A DNA stretch of 64,000 nucleotides from Isosphaera sp. GTDB lineage: Bacteria; Planctomycetota; Planctomycetia; Gemmatales; Gemmataceae. Of this stretch, positions 49,807 to 58,056 are shown piece by piece. The DNA is taken from NCBI GenBank assembly GCA_013822345.1, contig PNKH01000033.1, forward strand, positions 1 to 64,000. Reading direction: 5' to 3'. Under the pieces are notes generated by a model. That model had not been told where the DNA came from. It searched no databases and saw only the letters and a list, made by a program, of their open reading frames with translations. The translations under genes and the position numbers were made by a program. Every line of letters starts with the position of its first letter. The stretch's first letter is position 1.

Positions 49807-49922
49807 TTTGTAGGGTGGGCCGGGACTTCGAGTCCCACCCCTGTCCGGATCGTCTCGTGGTGGGACCCGGAATACCCGGCTCCGGAAGAGGTGGGACTCG
49901 AAGACTCGGCCCACCGTACAAA
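49807..49922. repeat. Inverted repeat, family B variant
   Basis: 33-bp arms (49807-49839 and 49890-49922) with several mismatches: GTAGGGTGGGCCGGGACTTC on the left and its near-complement on the right. The right end is 3 bp from the stop of the minus-strand membrane protein. Confidence 0.88.
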
Positions 49923-49925
49923 CCC

Positions 49926-50408
49926 TCAACCCCGGGCGGCCTTGCGGGCCTCGAACGCCCGGCGGGCGAACCCCTTCAGGAAGGCGAGTTGCTCCTCGGT
50001 CGCGGCCCCGGCGGGGAGGGCCAGGCTCGACCCGTCGCGGTGCAGCACGACCCAGTCGGCCCCGGACCGGTACACCTGGATGACGCCGGCGTACGGGAGC
50101 CGGCGGGTGGCGCCGCCGGTGGTGATCGTCAGCCCGTCGGCGTCGGCGACGACTTCCACCGGCCGGCGGGCGTGGACCGCGAGGTCGACGAGGAGGGCGA
50201 ACAGGCCGGGGTAGAGGAGGGGCGGGAGGGCGAGGAGGAGGAGGAACCAGGGGGAGGTGACGGTGACGAGGTAGGCGACGCCGATGCCGAACCCGACCGA
50301 CCCGCACAGAGCCGGGAGCCACGGGAACAGCTCCTCGGCGCGGTGCCTGCGGGTGTGGTCGAACCGGAGGGTGAACGGGGGCACGCCGGGTCCCGCCGCG
50401 GGGGTCAC
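49926..50408 (-). CDS. Small membrane protein (YcxB/PH-like)
   Basis: A 160-residue protein with two hydrophobic segments (FPWLPALCGSVGFGIGVAYL and WFLLLLALPPLLYPGLFALL) followed by a cytoplasmic beta-rich tail (VEVVADADGLTITTGGATRR, VIQVYRSGADWVVLHRDGS). This is the YcxB-like arrangement; function unknown. GTG start with a 4-bp overlap (GTGA) with the upstream cupin gene, so it is translationally coupled to it. Confidence 0.72.
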   Translation of the reverse strand: MTPAAGPGVPPFTLRFDHTRRHRAEELFPWLPALCGSVGFGIGVAYLVTVTSPWFLLLLALPPLLYPGLFALLVDLAVHARRPVEVVADADGLTITTGGATRRLPYAGVIQVYRSGADWVVLHRDGSSLALPAGAATEEQLAFLKGFARRAFEARKAARG

Positions 50409-50749
50409 GTCTCGTCGCGGCCGTGCACCTGGGCCGGCGGGCTGGTGGCCTCGACCGCGGTGAACGGCTCGAGGATTTTGTACGTGTGCGGGGCGCCCTT
50501 GGGGACGGCCCACGAGTCGCCGGGCTCGAGGACGACGACCTGGTTGTTCTCGAGGTGCAGCTCGGCCCGCCCGCGGATCACGAACCCGACCGTCTCGTAG
50601 TCCCGGGCGGTCGGCGGCTTGATGTCGGCGGGCTGCTCGTCCTCCCAGAGCCGCATGGAGAGGTGGACGCCGGACGCGAGGTACTTCTGCCCCATCTGGC
50701 CCTTGGGGGAGAAGTGCGAGTTCACTTTGGTGATGCTGGTGTCGGCCAC
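50405..50749 (-). CDS. Cupin-domain protein
   Basis: A 114-residue single-domain cupin: YETVGFVIRGRAELHLENNQ with LEPGDSWAVPKGAPHTYKIL. The histidine that usually opens the first cupin motif is not obvious; the second motif has a His in GAPHTY. GTG start at 50749. Follows the zinc-finger gene. May bind a metal or small ligand. Confidence 0.82.
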   Translation of the reverse strand: MADTSITKVNSHFSPKGQMGQKYLASGVHLSMRLWEDEQPADIKPPTARDYETVGFVIRGRAELHLENNQVVVLEPGDSWAVPKGAPHTYKILEPFTAVEATSPPAQVHGRDET

Positions 50750-50813
50750 GGGTATGCCTCCGGACGGGTGACGGTCGCCCGCCGGTCCGGAGGTGCAGTT
50801 CCGGTGCCGACCC

Positions 50814-51155
50814 TCAGGCGTCGGCACCGCAGGCGTCGGCACCGCACGCCTCGCAGCGCTCCCGGTGGCTCGGGTTCATGGAGCCGCAGGTGTGGCACGA
50901 CCACAGGACGGGGTTGGGGTGGTCGCCGAAGTCGTAGGGGACGCGGGCGGCCGGGTCGAAGAACTGCCGGCACCCCTCGCACCGGTAGTATTCCGCGTGG
51001 ACGGCGATCGGGAACAGGGGGATGAAGAACGAGGTGAGGAAGGTCTTCCGCGCGATCTGCGCGGCGGGCTTCCGCGCCCGGCAGACGGGGCAGAACATGT
51101 ACCCCGTCGCCTCGTCGCAGTCGCGGGTCGTCCACCCGACGATGATGAAATCCAC
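50814..51155 (-). CDS. Zinc-ribbon protein with RanBP2-like finger
   Basis: A 113-residue protein. The N-terminal region has FCPVCRARKPA and YRCEGCRQFF (zinc ribbon) with a hydrophobic stretch TFLTSFFIPLFPIAV. The C-terminus has WSCHTCGSMNPSHRERCEAC, which fits the RanBP2-type zinc finger pattern W-x-C-x2-C-x3-N-x6-C-x2-C exactly. The last five residues GADAC are duplicated by a 15-bp tandem repeat. It lies between speA and the cupin. Binding partner unknown. Confidence 0.78.
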   Translation of the reverse strand: MDFIIVGWTTRDCDEATGYMFCPVCRARKPAAQIARKTFLTSFFIPLFPIAVHAEYYRCEGCRQFFDPAARVPYDFGDHPNPVLWSCHTCGSMNPSHRERCEACGADACGADA

Positions 51156-51179
51156 GGCCGGGACTCCGGGGTCGGGGCG

Positions 51180-53126
51180 TCACTCGATCGACTCCTCGAG
51201 GTACGTGTACCCCTCCAGCCCGGCCTCGTACAACTTCAGGTACTGCTTCGCCTCCCCGGCCGTGATCCGCCCCTGCCGGACCGCCCGCTCCACGTCCTTC
51301 CGCGCCCGGTCCGTCAGTTTCTCCGCCGAGTACTGCACGTAGTTCAGCACCTCCGTCACCGTGTCCCCCTTCACCACCGAGTCGATACTCGGCGTCCCGT
51401 CGTCGTCCAGGCTCACGTGCACCGCGTTCGTGTCCCCGAACAGGTTGTGCAGGTCCCCCAGGATCTCCTGGTACGCCCCCAGCAGGAACCCCCCGATGAA
51501 GTACGGCTCGCCCCCGTCGTACGGGTGCAGTTCCAGCGTCGTCCGCACGTCCCGCAGGTCGATGAACTGGTCCACCTTCCCGTCGCTGTCGCACGTGATG
51601 TCCCCGAGCACCGCCCGCCGGGTCGGCGCCTCCGTCAAGCGGTGGATCGGCATGATCGGGAACAGCTGGTCGATCGCCCACGAGTCCGGCATCGACTGGA
51701 ACACCGAGAAGTTGCAGAAGTAGGTGTCGCTGAGCATCGCGTCGAGGCCCTGCAGCTCCTCCGGCACGTAGTCCAGGTCCCGGACGATCCGCTGCAGCTT
51801 CCGCCCGAGCGCCCAGAACAGCCGCTCCGCCAGCGCCCGCAGCTCCACCGACAGGTGCCCCAGGCTGAACAGCGTCAGCGTCTTCTCCATGTGCTCGACG
51901 GCGTCGTGGTAGAACTCCAGGAAGTTCTTCTTCGTCAGGTCCTTGTAGGTGGCGAACAGGTCGCGGATCGGCTCCGGGGCGTCGTCCGGCAGCGTCTCCG
52001 GGGCCGTACACTTGTCGAAGTTCGAGGTGCCGAGCACGTCGAACACCAGGACCGAGTGGTACGCCACCACCGCCCGCCCGCTCTCCGAGATGATCGCCGG
52101 GTGCGGCACCCCGGCCTCGTCGCACACCTGCTTGATCCGGTACACCACGTCGTTGGCGTACTCCTGCAGGGTGTAGTTCGTGCTCGACTCGAAGTTCGTC
52201 TGCGACCCGTCGTAGTCGATCCCCAGCCCGCCGCCGACATCCAGGTACCGGAGCCCGGCCCCGAGCCGGTACAGCTCGACGTACACCCGGGCCGCCTCGG
52301 TCAGGGCGTCCTTCACCTTCCGGATGTCCGACACCTGGCTCCCCATGTGGAAGTGGGTCAGCTGCAGGCAGTCGTCCAGCCCCTTGCTCTTCAGGTACTC
52401 GTGCGCCTCCAGCACCTCGGTCAGGGTCAGCCCGAACTTCGACCGATACCCGGCGCTGCCGCGCCACCGCCCGCTCCCCCGGCTCGCCAGCTTCACCCGC
52501 ACCCCGAGCGGCTGACGCACCCCCAACTCCTCCATGTACTTCACCAGCAGCTCCAGCTCGGTGAACTTCTCCACCACCGGCAGGATGTTCTTCCCGACCT
52601 TCCGGGCGAACACGATCATCTTGATGAACTCGTCGTCCTTGAACCCGTTGCAGATGATCGGCGTCTCCCCGGTGCCGTTGGTGAGCGCCAGCACCGCCAG
52701 CAGCTCCGGCTTGCTCCCGGCCTCCAGCCCGAACCCGTGGGCCTTGCCGAAGTGCAACACCTCTTCGACGACGTGCCGCTGCTGGTTCACCTTGATCGGG
52801 TAGACGCAGTGGTACGCCCCGGTGTACCCGTACTCGTCCATCGACTTCCGGAACGCCCCGGCGATCTCCCCGATCCGGTGGCGGAGGATGTCGGTGAACC
52901 GGAGCAACAGCGGCGGCTGGACCCCGCGGCTGCGGATCTGGTCGACCAGCTCCTTCAGGTCGATCCCGCGGTCCGGGTCCTTGTCCGGGTGGACGGTGAC
53001 GTGCCCGAGCTTGTTGATCCCGAAGTACCCCTTGCCCCAGTTCTTGACCCCGTAGGTCTCGAACGCGTCGGCGAGCTTCCACGGCGTGTCCGAGTCGGCG
53101 GTCCGCCGGTCCAGGGTCTTGGCCAT
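51180..53126 (-). CDS. speA: Biosynthetic arginine decarboxylase
   Basis: A 648-residue PLP-dependent, fold III decarboxylase that converts arginine to agmatine for polyamine synthesis. VYPIKVNQQRHVVEEVL contains the PLP lysine (K112). FHMGSQVSDI, LDVGGGLGIDYDGS and ISESGRAVVAYHSVLVFDV are present, as is the C-terminal CDSDGKVDQFIDLRDVRTTL. Length matches SpeA. First gene of a probable four-gene minus-strand unit with zinc-finger, cupin and membrane proteins (gaps 24, 64 and an overlap). Confidence 0.96.
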   Translation of the reverse strand: MAKTLDRRTADSDTPWKLADAFETYGVKNWGKGYFGINKLGHVTVHPDKDPDRGIDLKELVDQIRSRGVQPPLLLRFTDILRHRIGEIAGAFRKSMDEYGYTGAYHCVYPIKVNQQRHVVEEVLHFGKAHGFGLEAGSKPELLAVLALTNGTGETPIICNGFKDDEFIKMIVFARKVGKNILPVVEKFTELELLVKYMEELGVRQPLGVRVKLASRGSGRWRGSAGYRSKFGLTLTEVLEAHEYLKSKGLDDCLQLTHFHMGSQVSDIRKVKDALTEAARVYVELYRLGAGLRYLDVGGGLGIDYDGSQTNFESSTNYTLQEYANDVVYRIKQVCDEAGVPHPAIISESGRAVVAYHSVLVFDVLGTSNFDKCTAPETLPDDAPEPIRDLFATYKDLTKKNFLEFYHDAVEHMEKTLTLFSLGHLSVELRALAERLFWALGRKLQRIVRDLDYVPEELQGLDAMLSDTYFCNFSVFQSMPDSWAIDQLFPIMPIHRLTEAPTRRAVLGDITCDSDGKVDQFIDLRDVRTTLELHPYDGGEPYFIGGFLLGAYQEILGDLHNLFGDTNAVHVSLDDDGTPSIDSVVKGDTVTEVLNYVQYSAEKLTDRARKDVERAVRQGRITAGEAKQYLKLYEAGLEGYTYLEESIE

Positions 53127-53174
53127 CAGGGGAGCCTTTCCCGCGAGGGGGAACGGGGTTGGGACAACGTCCAC

Positions 53175-53180
53175 ATGATA
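53175..53180 (-). promoter_or_regulatory. -10-like TATCAT for speA
   Basis: Minus-strand TATCAT, 48 bp upstream of the ATG at 53126. Confidence 0.45.
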
Positions 53181-53214
53181 CGGTGGCGCGGGGGGGGTGC
53201 AATGCCAGGGGTCG

Positions 53215-53308
53215 GAGGGTCCGGAGTCGGGAGTCGGGAAAGACAAACCACAGCTCCGGCCTTTCTGACCCCCGACCCCTGACCCCCGACCCCTGACCCC
53301 CGACTCCC
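53215..53308. repeat. Imperfect palindrome, family S (GGGTCGGGGGTCAGG-type)
   Basis: The left half has GGGGTCGGAGGGTCCGGAGT and GAGTCGGGAG; the right half is a tandem of GACCCCTGACCCCC. Pairing is imperfect because the right arm is expanded. Together with the two -10 boxes it fills the 315-bp gap between speA and the DUF4058 gene; no gene is seen there. Confidence 0.75.
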
Positions 53309-53348
53309 GCCCGCCGCCCCCGGCCTTCCGCCCCCCCGGCGGGTCGGG

Positions 53349-53354
53349 TACAAT
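53349..53354 (+). promoter_or_regulatory. -10-like TACAAT for the DUF4058 gene
   Basis: TACAAT in GGGTACAATGCCCCG, 87 bp before the ATG at 53442. Confidence 0.4.
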
Positions 53355-53441
53355 GCCCCGACACGGACGACGACCCCGGGCCGACCGGCCCGCCCCCACA
53401 CCACCCCCGGACCGGGACGCCTCGGAGCCGGAGACCTCCCC

Positions 53442-54131
53442 ATGCCCAGCCCGTTCCCCGGAATGGACCCGTACCTGGAACACCCGAGGCTGTGGCCGGC
53501 GTTCCAGCACCAGCTCCTCGCCTGCCTGTACCAGATCCTCCTCCCCGGCCTCGTCGACCGGTACCGGGCCCGCGTCGGCACCCGCACCTACGTGTCCGAG
53601 ATGCCGCTGTTCACCTCCGTCCTCCGGGAGGAGTACACCGAGGAGTTCGTCGAGGTCCGGAACCGGTCGGACAACAAGCTGGTGACGCTCCTGGAGGTGG
53701 TCGGGCCGGCGAACAAGACCACCCCGGCCGGGCGGCAGGCGTACCTGGACAAGCGCAAAGAAGCGGTCGCCCTGCGGGCCGGGGTCGTCGAGATCGACCT
53801 CGTCACCCAGGGGAGGCCGACCCTGACGTACTCCCGGGACGGGCTGCCGGAGTTCGACCACGCCGTCTCGGTCACCCGGGCGACCGCCCCGGACCGGTAC
53901 GAGATCTACACCGCGACGGTCCAGAAGCGGCTGCCGAAGTTCAAGCTCCCGCTCGCCCCCGACGACCGGGACGCCCTGCTCGACCTCCAGGCCGCCTTCG
54001 CCCGGGCCTACGACCTCGGCGGGTTCGCCACCCAGATCGACTACAAGGCCCCGCCCCCGGCCGACGTCGTCCTCTCCGACGCCCAGCGGGCGTGGGCCGA
54101 CGACCTCCTCCGCCAGGCGAAGCTGCGGTAG
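53442..54131 (+). CDS. DUF4058 family protein
   Basis: A 229-residue protein of the DUF4058 family common in planctomycetes and cyanobacteria. It starts with the hallmark MPSPFPGMDPYLEHPRLWPA. Other parts are VTLLEVVGPANKT and AYLDKRKEAVALRAGVVEID, which resemble a PD-(D/E)XK-like core (E and K near these positions). Function is unknown. A promoter at 53349 suggests it is a single gene. Confidence 0.88.
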   Translation: MPSPFPGMDPYLEHPRLWPAFQHQLLACLYQILLPGLVDRYRARVGTRTYVSEMPLFTSVLREEYTEEFVEVRNRSDNKLVTLLEVVGPANKTTPAGRQAYLDKRKEAVALRAGVVEIDLVTQGRPTLTYSRDGLPEFDHAVSVTRATAPDRYEIYTATVQKRLPKFKLPLAPDDRDALLDLQAAFARAYDLGGFATQIDYKAPPPADVVLSDAQRAWADDLLRQAKLR

Positions 54132-54138
54132 GTGTTCG

Positions 54139-54203
54139 GGTCCGAGCCCGAGCGCCAGCGAGGGTCCGGGGCTGACCCTCGCTGGCGCTCGGGCTCGGAC
54201 CCG
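54139..54203. repeat. Inverted repeat, family C
   Basis: Perfect 28-bp arms (54139-54166, 54176-54203), 7 bp after the DUF4058 stop. The rest of the 313-bp gap to the next gene has only the promoter at 54333. Confidence 0.95.
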
Positions 54204-54332
54204 ATGCCGCGCCGCCCGCCCGGTTCGCAGCCCCGCGCGAAACGTCCGCCCCCCGCCGAACCACCTCCCGCCGCGGCCCGCAGTGTGTGCTATTTTTCAC
54301 GGTCGCGCCTGTTTCCCGAACCGCCCCAATTT

Positions 54333-54338
54333 TACAAT
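54333..54338 (+). promoter_or_regulatory. -10-like TACAAT for the kinase fusion gene
   Basis: TACAAT in an unusually AT-rich patch (CAATTTTACAATCAC). The GTG at 54445 is 106 bp downstream, giving a long leader. Confidence 0.45.
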
Positions 54339-54444
54339 CACGCCGGACCGCACGACCGCCCACCGCGACGGACCGAGGTGCCGACCGGACCGCCGGTCGG
54401 GGTCGCCCCGCGACGGACCGCCCGGCCGAACGGAGCAGTGTGTC

Positions 54445-56679
54445 GTGGGCACGTCCGCCTCCCTCACCCCGCCGCCGACCGGCCGGGCCGCCCCCCACCC
54501 CCGCCCCCTCCTCGACCGCCTGCTCGGTGCCGGGGTGGTCCCGGCCGACGACTACCACGCCCTCTCCGGGGCCGCCCGGGACGCGGTCGACGCGGCGGCC
54601 GACGACGCGGTCCTCCTCGACGCCCTGGTCGCCGCCCGGCTCCTGACCGCGTACCAGGTCGCCCGGCTGCGGGCCGGCCGGCTGCACGGGCTGGTCCTCG
54701 GGAACTACCGGCTGCTGGACCGGCTCGGGGCCGGCGGGATGGGGGTGGTGTACCGGGCCGAGCACCGCCAGCTCCGCACCCCGGTCGCGGTCAAGGCCCT
54801 CCACCCGGACCCGGACCAGTCCCCGCGGACCCTCGCCCGGTTCTTCCAGGAGGCCCGGGCGGTCGGCCGGCTGCGGCACGAGAACATCGTCGCCGCGGTC
54901 GACGCCGGGGAGGAGCCGGCGGCCGGCCCGGACGCCCCGGCCGTCCCGTACTTCGTGATGGAGCTGGTCCCCGGGACGGACCTGGAGCGGGCGGCCGCCC
55001 CGGCCCCGCTGCCGGTCGCGTTCGCCTGCCACCTCGCCCACCAGGTCGCCGACGCCCTGATCGAGGCCCACCGGCACGGGCTGGTCCACCGCGACCTGAA
55101 GCCGAGCAACGTCCTGGTCACCCCGGACGGGCGGGCCAAGCTGCTCGACTTCGGGCTGGCCCGCCTCCCCGGGGAGGAGCGGCTGACGAGGACCGGGGCG
55201 CAGCTCGGGACGGTCGGGTACATGGCCCCGGAGCAGGGCCGGGACGCGCACGCCGCGGACGCCCGGGCGGACGTGTTCGGGCTCGGGGCGACGCTCTTCT
55301 ACGCCCTCACCGGGCGGGCCCCGTTCGACACCCTGCCGGTGTACGCCGCCGCCCCGCCGTCCGCCCGGGCCCTCCGCCCGGACGTGCCGGCCGGGCTGGA
55401 CGCGGTCCTGTCCCGGATGATGGCCCTCGACCCGGCCCACCGGTACCCGTCGGCCGAGGCGGTGATGCGGGCGCTGCTCCCGTACCTGTCGGCCCGCCCG
55501 CCCCGGCCCGGGGACCAGACCCCCGACCCGGACCGGCCGGCCGGCAAGCCCGCGGCCGCCCCGCGGCCGACCCTGGCCGGGGCCCCGAGCCGGGTGCTGG
55601 TGGTCGACGACCAGCCGGACATCCGCCGGCTCTGCCGGGTCGCCCTGGTCGCCGACGGGTTCGTCTGCGACGAGGCCGGGGCCGGGCCGGACGCGGTCGC
55701 CAAGGCGGCCGCCGCCCCGTACGACCTCGTTCTGCTCGACGTGGACCTGCCCGGGTTCGGCGGGGAGGAGGTGTTGCGCCGGCTCCGCCGCCAGCCGCCG
55801 AGCCCGCACCTGAAGGTGGTGATGTTCTCCGGCCAGGCGGACGGGGACGAGCTGTCGCGGATCCTGCTGGCCGGGGCGGACGACTTCCTGACCAAGCCGT
55901 TCAGCATGACGCAGCTGCGGGCCCGGGTGAAGTCGGCCCTGCGGCTGAAGGACGCCCAGGACCGGTCGGACGGGCTGAACCGCGACCTGATGACGCTGAC
56001 GGCGGAGCTGGAGCAGACGCTGGAGGACCGGGACGGGGAGCTGGTGCGGGCGCGGAACGGGCTGGTGCTGGCGCTGGCGAAGCTGGTCGAGCACCGGTCG
56101 GCGGAGACCGGGCAGCACCTGATGCGGCTGCAGCGGTACTGCCGGGTGCTGGCGGAGGAGGCGGCGGCCCGGCCGGCGTTCGCCCCGCTCTTGGACGCGA
56201 ACTTCGTCCACTGCCTGGAGGACGCGGCACCGCTCCACGACATCGGGAAGGCGGCGCTGCCGGACTACGTGCTGAACAAGCCGGGGCCGCTCGACCCGAA
56301 CGAGCGGGTGGTGATGCAGGCGCACACCACGATCGGGGCGGACACGCTGCGGGAGGTGGCCCGCCGGCACCCGTTCGCGACCGGGTTCCTGCACACCGCG
56401 ATCGACATCGCCCGGAGCCACCACGAGCGGTGGGACGGGGCCGGCTACCCGGACCGGCTGGCCGGGGACCGGATCCCGCTGGCGGCGCGACTGCTGGCGG
56501 TGGCGGACGTGTACGACGCCCTGCGGAGCCGGCGGGTGTACAAGCCGGGGCTGAGCCACACGACGGCGGTGCTGACGATGACCGAGGGCCCGCCCGGGCA
56601 CTTCGACCCGGCGCTGCTGGAGGTGTTCGGCGGGTGCGCCGACCAGTTCGACCGGATCTTCCGCGAGTTCGTCGACTGA
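54445..56679 (+). CDS. Ser/Thr kinase-receiver-HD-GYP fusion protein
   Basis: A 744-residue protein with three domains in one chain. Kinase (about 84-345): LGAGGMGVVY, K117, HRDLKPSN (D217), DFG at 235, YMAPEQ. Receiver (about 382-500): VLVVDDQPD (D388-389), phospho-acceptor D432 in LLDVDLPG, and K484 in FLTKPF. HD-GYP (about 540-744): LHDIGKAALPDYVL (H598, D599) and HHERWDGAGYPDRLAGDRIP (GYP at 667-669), the residues for cyclic-di-GMP hydrolysis. The GTG start at 54445 follows GGAG at 54432. No TM segment, so probably cytoplasmic. Confidence 0.95.
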   Translation: MGTSASLTPPPTGRAAPHPRPLLDRLLGAGVVPADDYHALSGAARDAVDAAADDAVLLDALVAARLLTAYQVARLRAGRLHGLVLGNYRLLDRLGAGGMGVVYRAEHRQLRTPVAVKALHPDPDQSPRTLARFFQEARAVGRLRHENIVAAVDAGEEPAAGPDAPAVPYFVMELVPGTDLERAAAPAPLPVAFACHLAHQVADALIEAHRHGLVHRDLKPSNVLVTPDGRAKLLDFGLARLPGEERLTRTGAQLGTVGYMAPEQGRDAHAADARADVFGLGATLFYALTGRAPFDTLPVYAAAPPSARALRPDVPAGLDAVLSRMMALDPAHRYPSAEAVMRALLPYLSARPPRPGDQTPDPDRPAGKPAAAPRPTLAGAPSRVLVVDDQPDIRRLCRVALVADGFVCDEAGAGPDAVAKAAAAPYDLVLLDVDLPGFGGEEVLRRLRRQPPSPHLKVVMFSGQADGDELSRILLAGADDFLTKPFSMTQLRARVKSALRLKDAQDRSDGLNRDLMTLTAELEQTLEDRDGELVRARNGLVLALAKLVEHRSAETGQHLMRLQRYCRVLAEEAAARPAFAPLLDANFVHCLEDAAPLHDIGKAALPDYVLNKPGPLDPNERVVMQAHTTIGADTLREVARRHPFATGFLHTAIDIARSHHERWDGAGYPDRLAGDRIPLAARLLAVADVYDALRSRRVYKPGLSHTTAVLTMTEGPPGHFDPALLEVFGGCADQFDRIFREFVD

Positions 56680-56684
56680 TCCGG

Positions 56685-56766
56685 GTTTAGCCGCGACCCG
56701 GAGTCCGCGGAGGGAGCGCGGGGTACGCGCCGCGCTCCCTCCGCGGACTCCGGGTCGCGGCTAAAC
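56685..56766. repeat. Inverted repeat, family Q (GTTTAGCCGCGACCCGGAGT)
   Basis: Perfect 36-bp arms (56685-56720, 56731-56766) with a 10-bp loop, between convergent genes. The right end is 2 bp from the minus-strand stop. Confidence 0.96.
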
Positions 56767-56768
56767 GG

Positions 56769-57797
56769 CTACTTCTTGAACAGCTCGAACGCCTCGGCCA
56801 CCTTGCCGGTCTTGGCGTCCCCGGTGTGGGCGTAGACCGCGTACCGCAGCTTCAGCTCGCCGCCCTTCTCGATCCGCACCAGGTCCGTCTTCCCCTTCTG
56901 CGACGGGAACCCGCTCAGCTCCCGGCCGAACGGGTTCGGGCCGTTCAGCCCGTACGCCCGGACGTGCCACCCGCCCTTCGCGTTGTCCGGCCCCTCGAAC
57001 ACCGCGATCCCCACCTTCTTCCCGTCCACCTCCCCGGAGTAGTCGATCCACGCCGTCGGCTGGCCCCAGATCGGCAGATTGTCCTTCTGCGGCGGGGCGA
57101 ACGCCTTCCCGTCGGCGGTGGTCACCGTCCCGCCGTCCGGCCCGCGGTTCGGCCGCAGGGCGTCGTGGGTGCGGATCGCGAACGACCCCTCCTTCGTGTC
57201 CCCGAAGCTGATCGGGCAGACGGTCGCCCGGAGGGTGATGTCGAAGGCGAACAGCCGGCCGTCCGGCAGGTCGCGGAAGGTGACCACCCGCGTCTCGTCC
57301 ATGATCTTCATCCCCTCGACCGTCCGCCACTCGTTCTGCGTCTCGACGCCCACCCCGCCCTTCCCCGCCTTCGGCTCGCCGACCTTCACGCACGTCATCT
57401 GGCCGTGCCGGCGGGTCCCGTCCTTGTCCTTCGCCTCGCTCCAGAAGTCGACCCCCTTGCCGTGCTTGTCCGTCGTCTTCGTCTTCAGTTCGACGCCCTC
57501 GGGGATGACGTCCCCGTGGCAGAACCAGACGGACTTGTGGTGGACGTGGTCGGTGGTGGCCTCGCCCGGGAGCCCCTTCTCGACCGGGTACCCGCGGGTG
57601 ACCGGCACCCCGCCGGGGGCGAGGACCGGGTACAGAAACGGCTTCGGGTACTTCGGGTCGGTGACGTACTTCGCCACCACCTCCTTCCCGGCCTTGAACT
57701 CCACGCCGTCCGGGGTGACGGTCGCGGTGAGGTCGTCCGCCCGGCCGGCGGCCGGGGCCGCGAGGAGGGCGAGGGTGAGGGCCGGGCGGCAGCGCAT
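56769..57797 (-). CDS. Secreted DUF6807 (PmoA-like) protein
   Basis: A 342-residue exported protein with a signal peptide (ALTLALLAAPAAGRA). The DUF6807/PmoA region has YPVLAPGGVPVTRGYPVEKG, GEATTDHVHHKSVWFCHGDV and LPIWGQPTAWIDYSGEVDGK. This beta-sandwich family is encoded near secreted oxidoreductases in planctomycetes; it is assumed to bind or modify sugars but is uncharacterised. The ATG at 57797 starts the signal peptide. Confidence 0.88.
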   Translation of the reverse strand: MRCRPALTLALLAAPAAGRADDLTATVTPDGVEFKAGKEVVAKYVTDPKYPKPFLYPVLAPGGVPVTRGYPVEKGLPGEATTDHVHHKSVWFCHGDVIPEGVELKTKTTDKHGKGVDFWSEAKDKDGTRRHGQMTCVKVGEPKAGKGGVGVETQNEWRTVEGMKIMDETRVVTFRDLPDGRLFAFDITLRATVCPISFGDTKEGSFAIRTHDALRPNRGPDGGTVTTADGKAFAPPQKDNLPIWGQPTAWIDYSGEVDGKKVGIAVFEGPDNAKGGWHVRAYGLNGPNPFGRELSGFPSQKGKTDLVRIEKGGELKLRYAVYAHTGDAKTGKVAEAFELFKK

Positions 57798-57909
57798 GGG
57801 AGGCTCCGGGGAGGGGGCGGGTGGGGGTAGTGTCCGCGGGCCGGCGGCGGGCGTCAAGGCGCCGGGCGGGACGCACCCGGGCCGGGGTCGGCGGCGGATG
57901 GTCTCCGCA

Positions 57910-57966
57910 GGTGGCGCCCCCTCACCCGGCCCGGCGCTTCGCCGGGCCGGGTGAGGGGGAGCCACC
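57910..57966. repeat. Inverted repeat, family I (CCCCTCACCCGGCC)
   Basis: 27-bp arms (57910-57936, 57940-57966) with one mismatch and a 3-bp loop, in the 259-bp region between divergent genes. Confidence 0.94.
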
Positions 57967-58056
57967 GACGGCGAAGTCCGGTGGCGAACCCCGTTCCGCC
58001 GCGGCCGGACGGAAACGCGCGGTAAGGTTGTCCGCCGCGCCCCGGAGGCCGACCCC

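Noticed and set aside
53215-53308. Minisatellite rather than palindrome
   Set aside because: It does contain tandem GACCCCTGACCCCC units, but the left half holds the complementary GGGTC units, so it fits the palindrome group with an expanded arm.
51180-53861. 893-codon version of SpeA starting upstream
   Set aside because: The extra N-terminus crosses the family S repeat and antisense of DUF4058; the ATG at 53126 gives the standard SpeA length.
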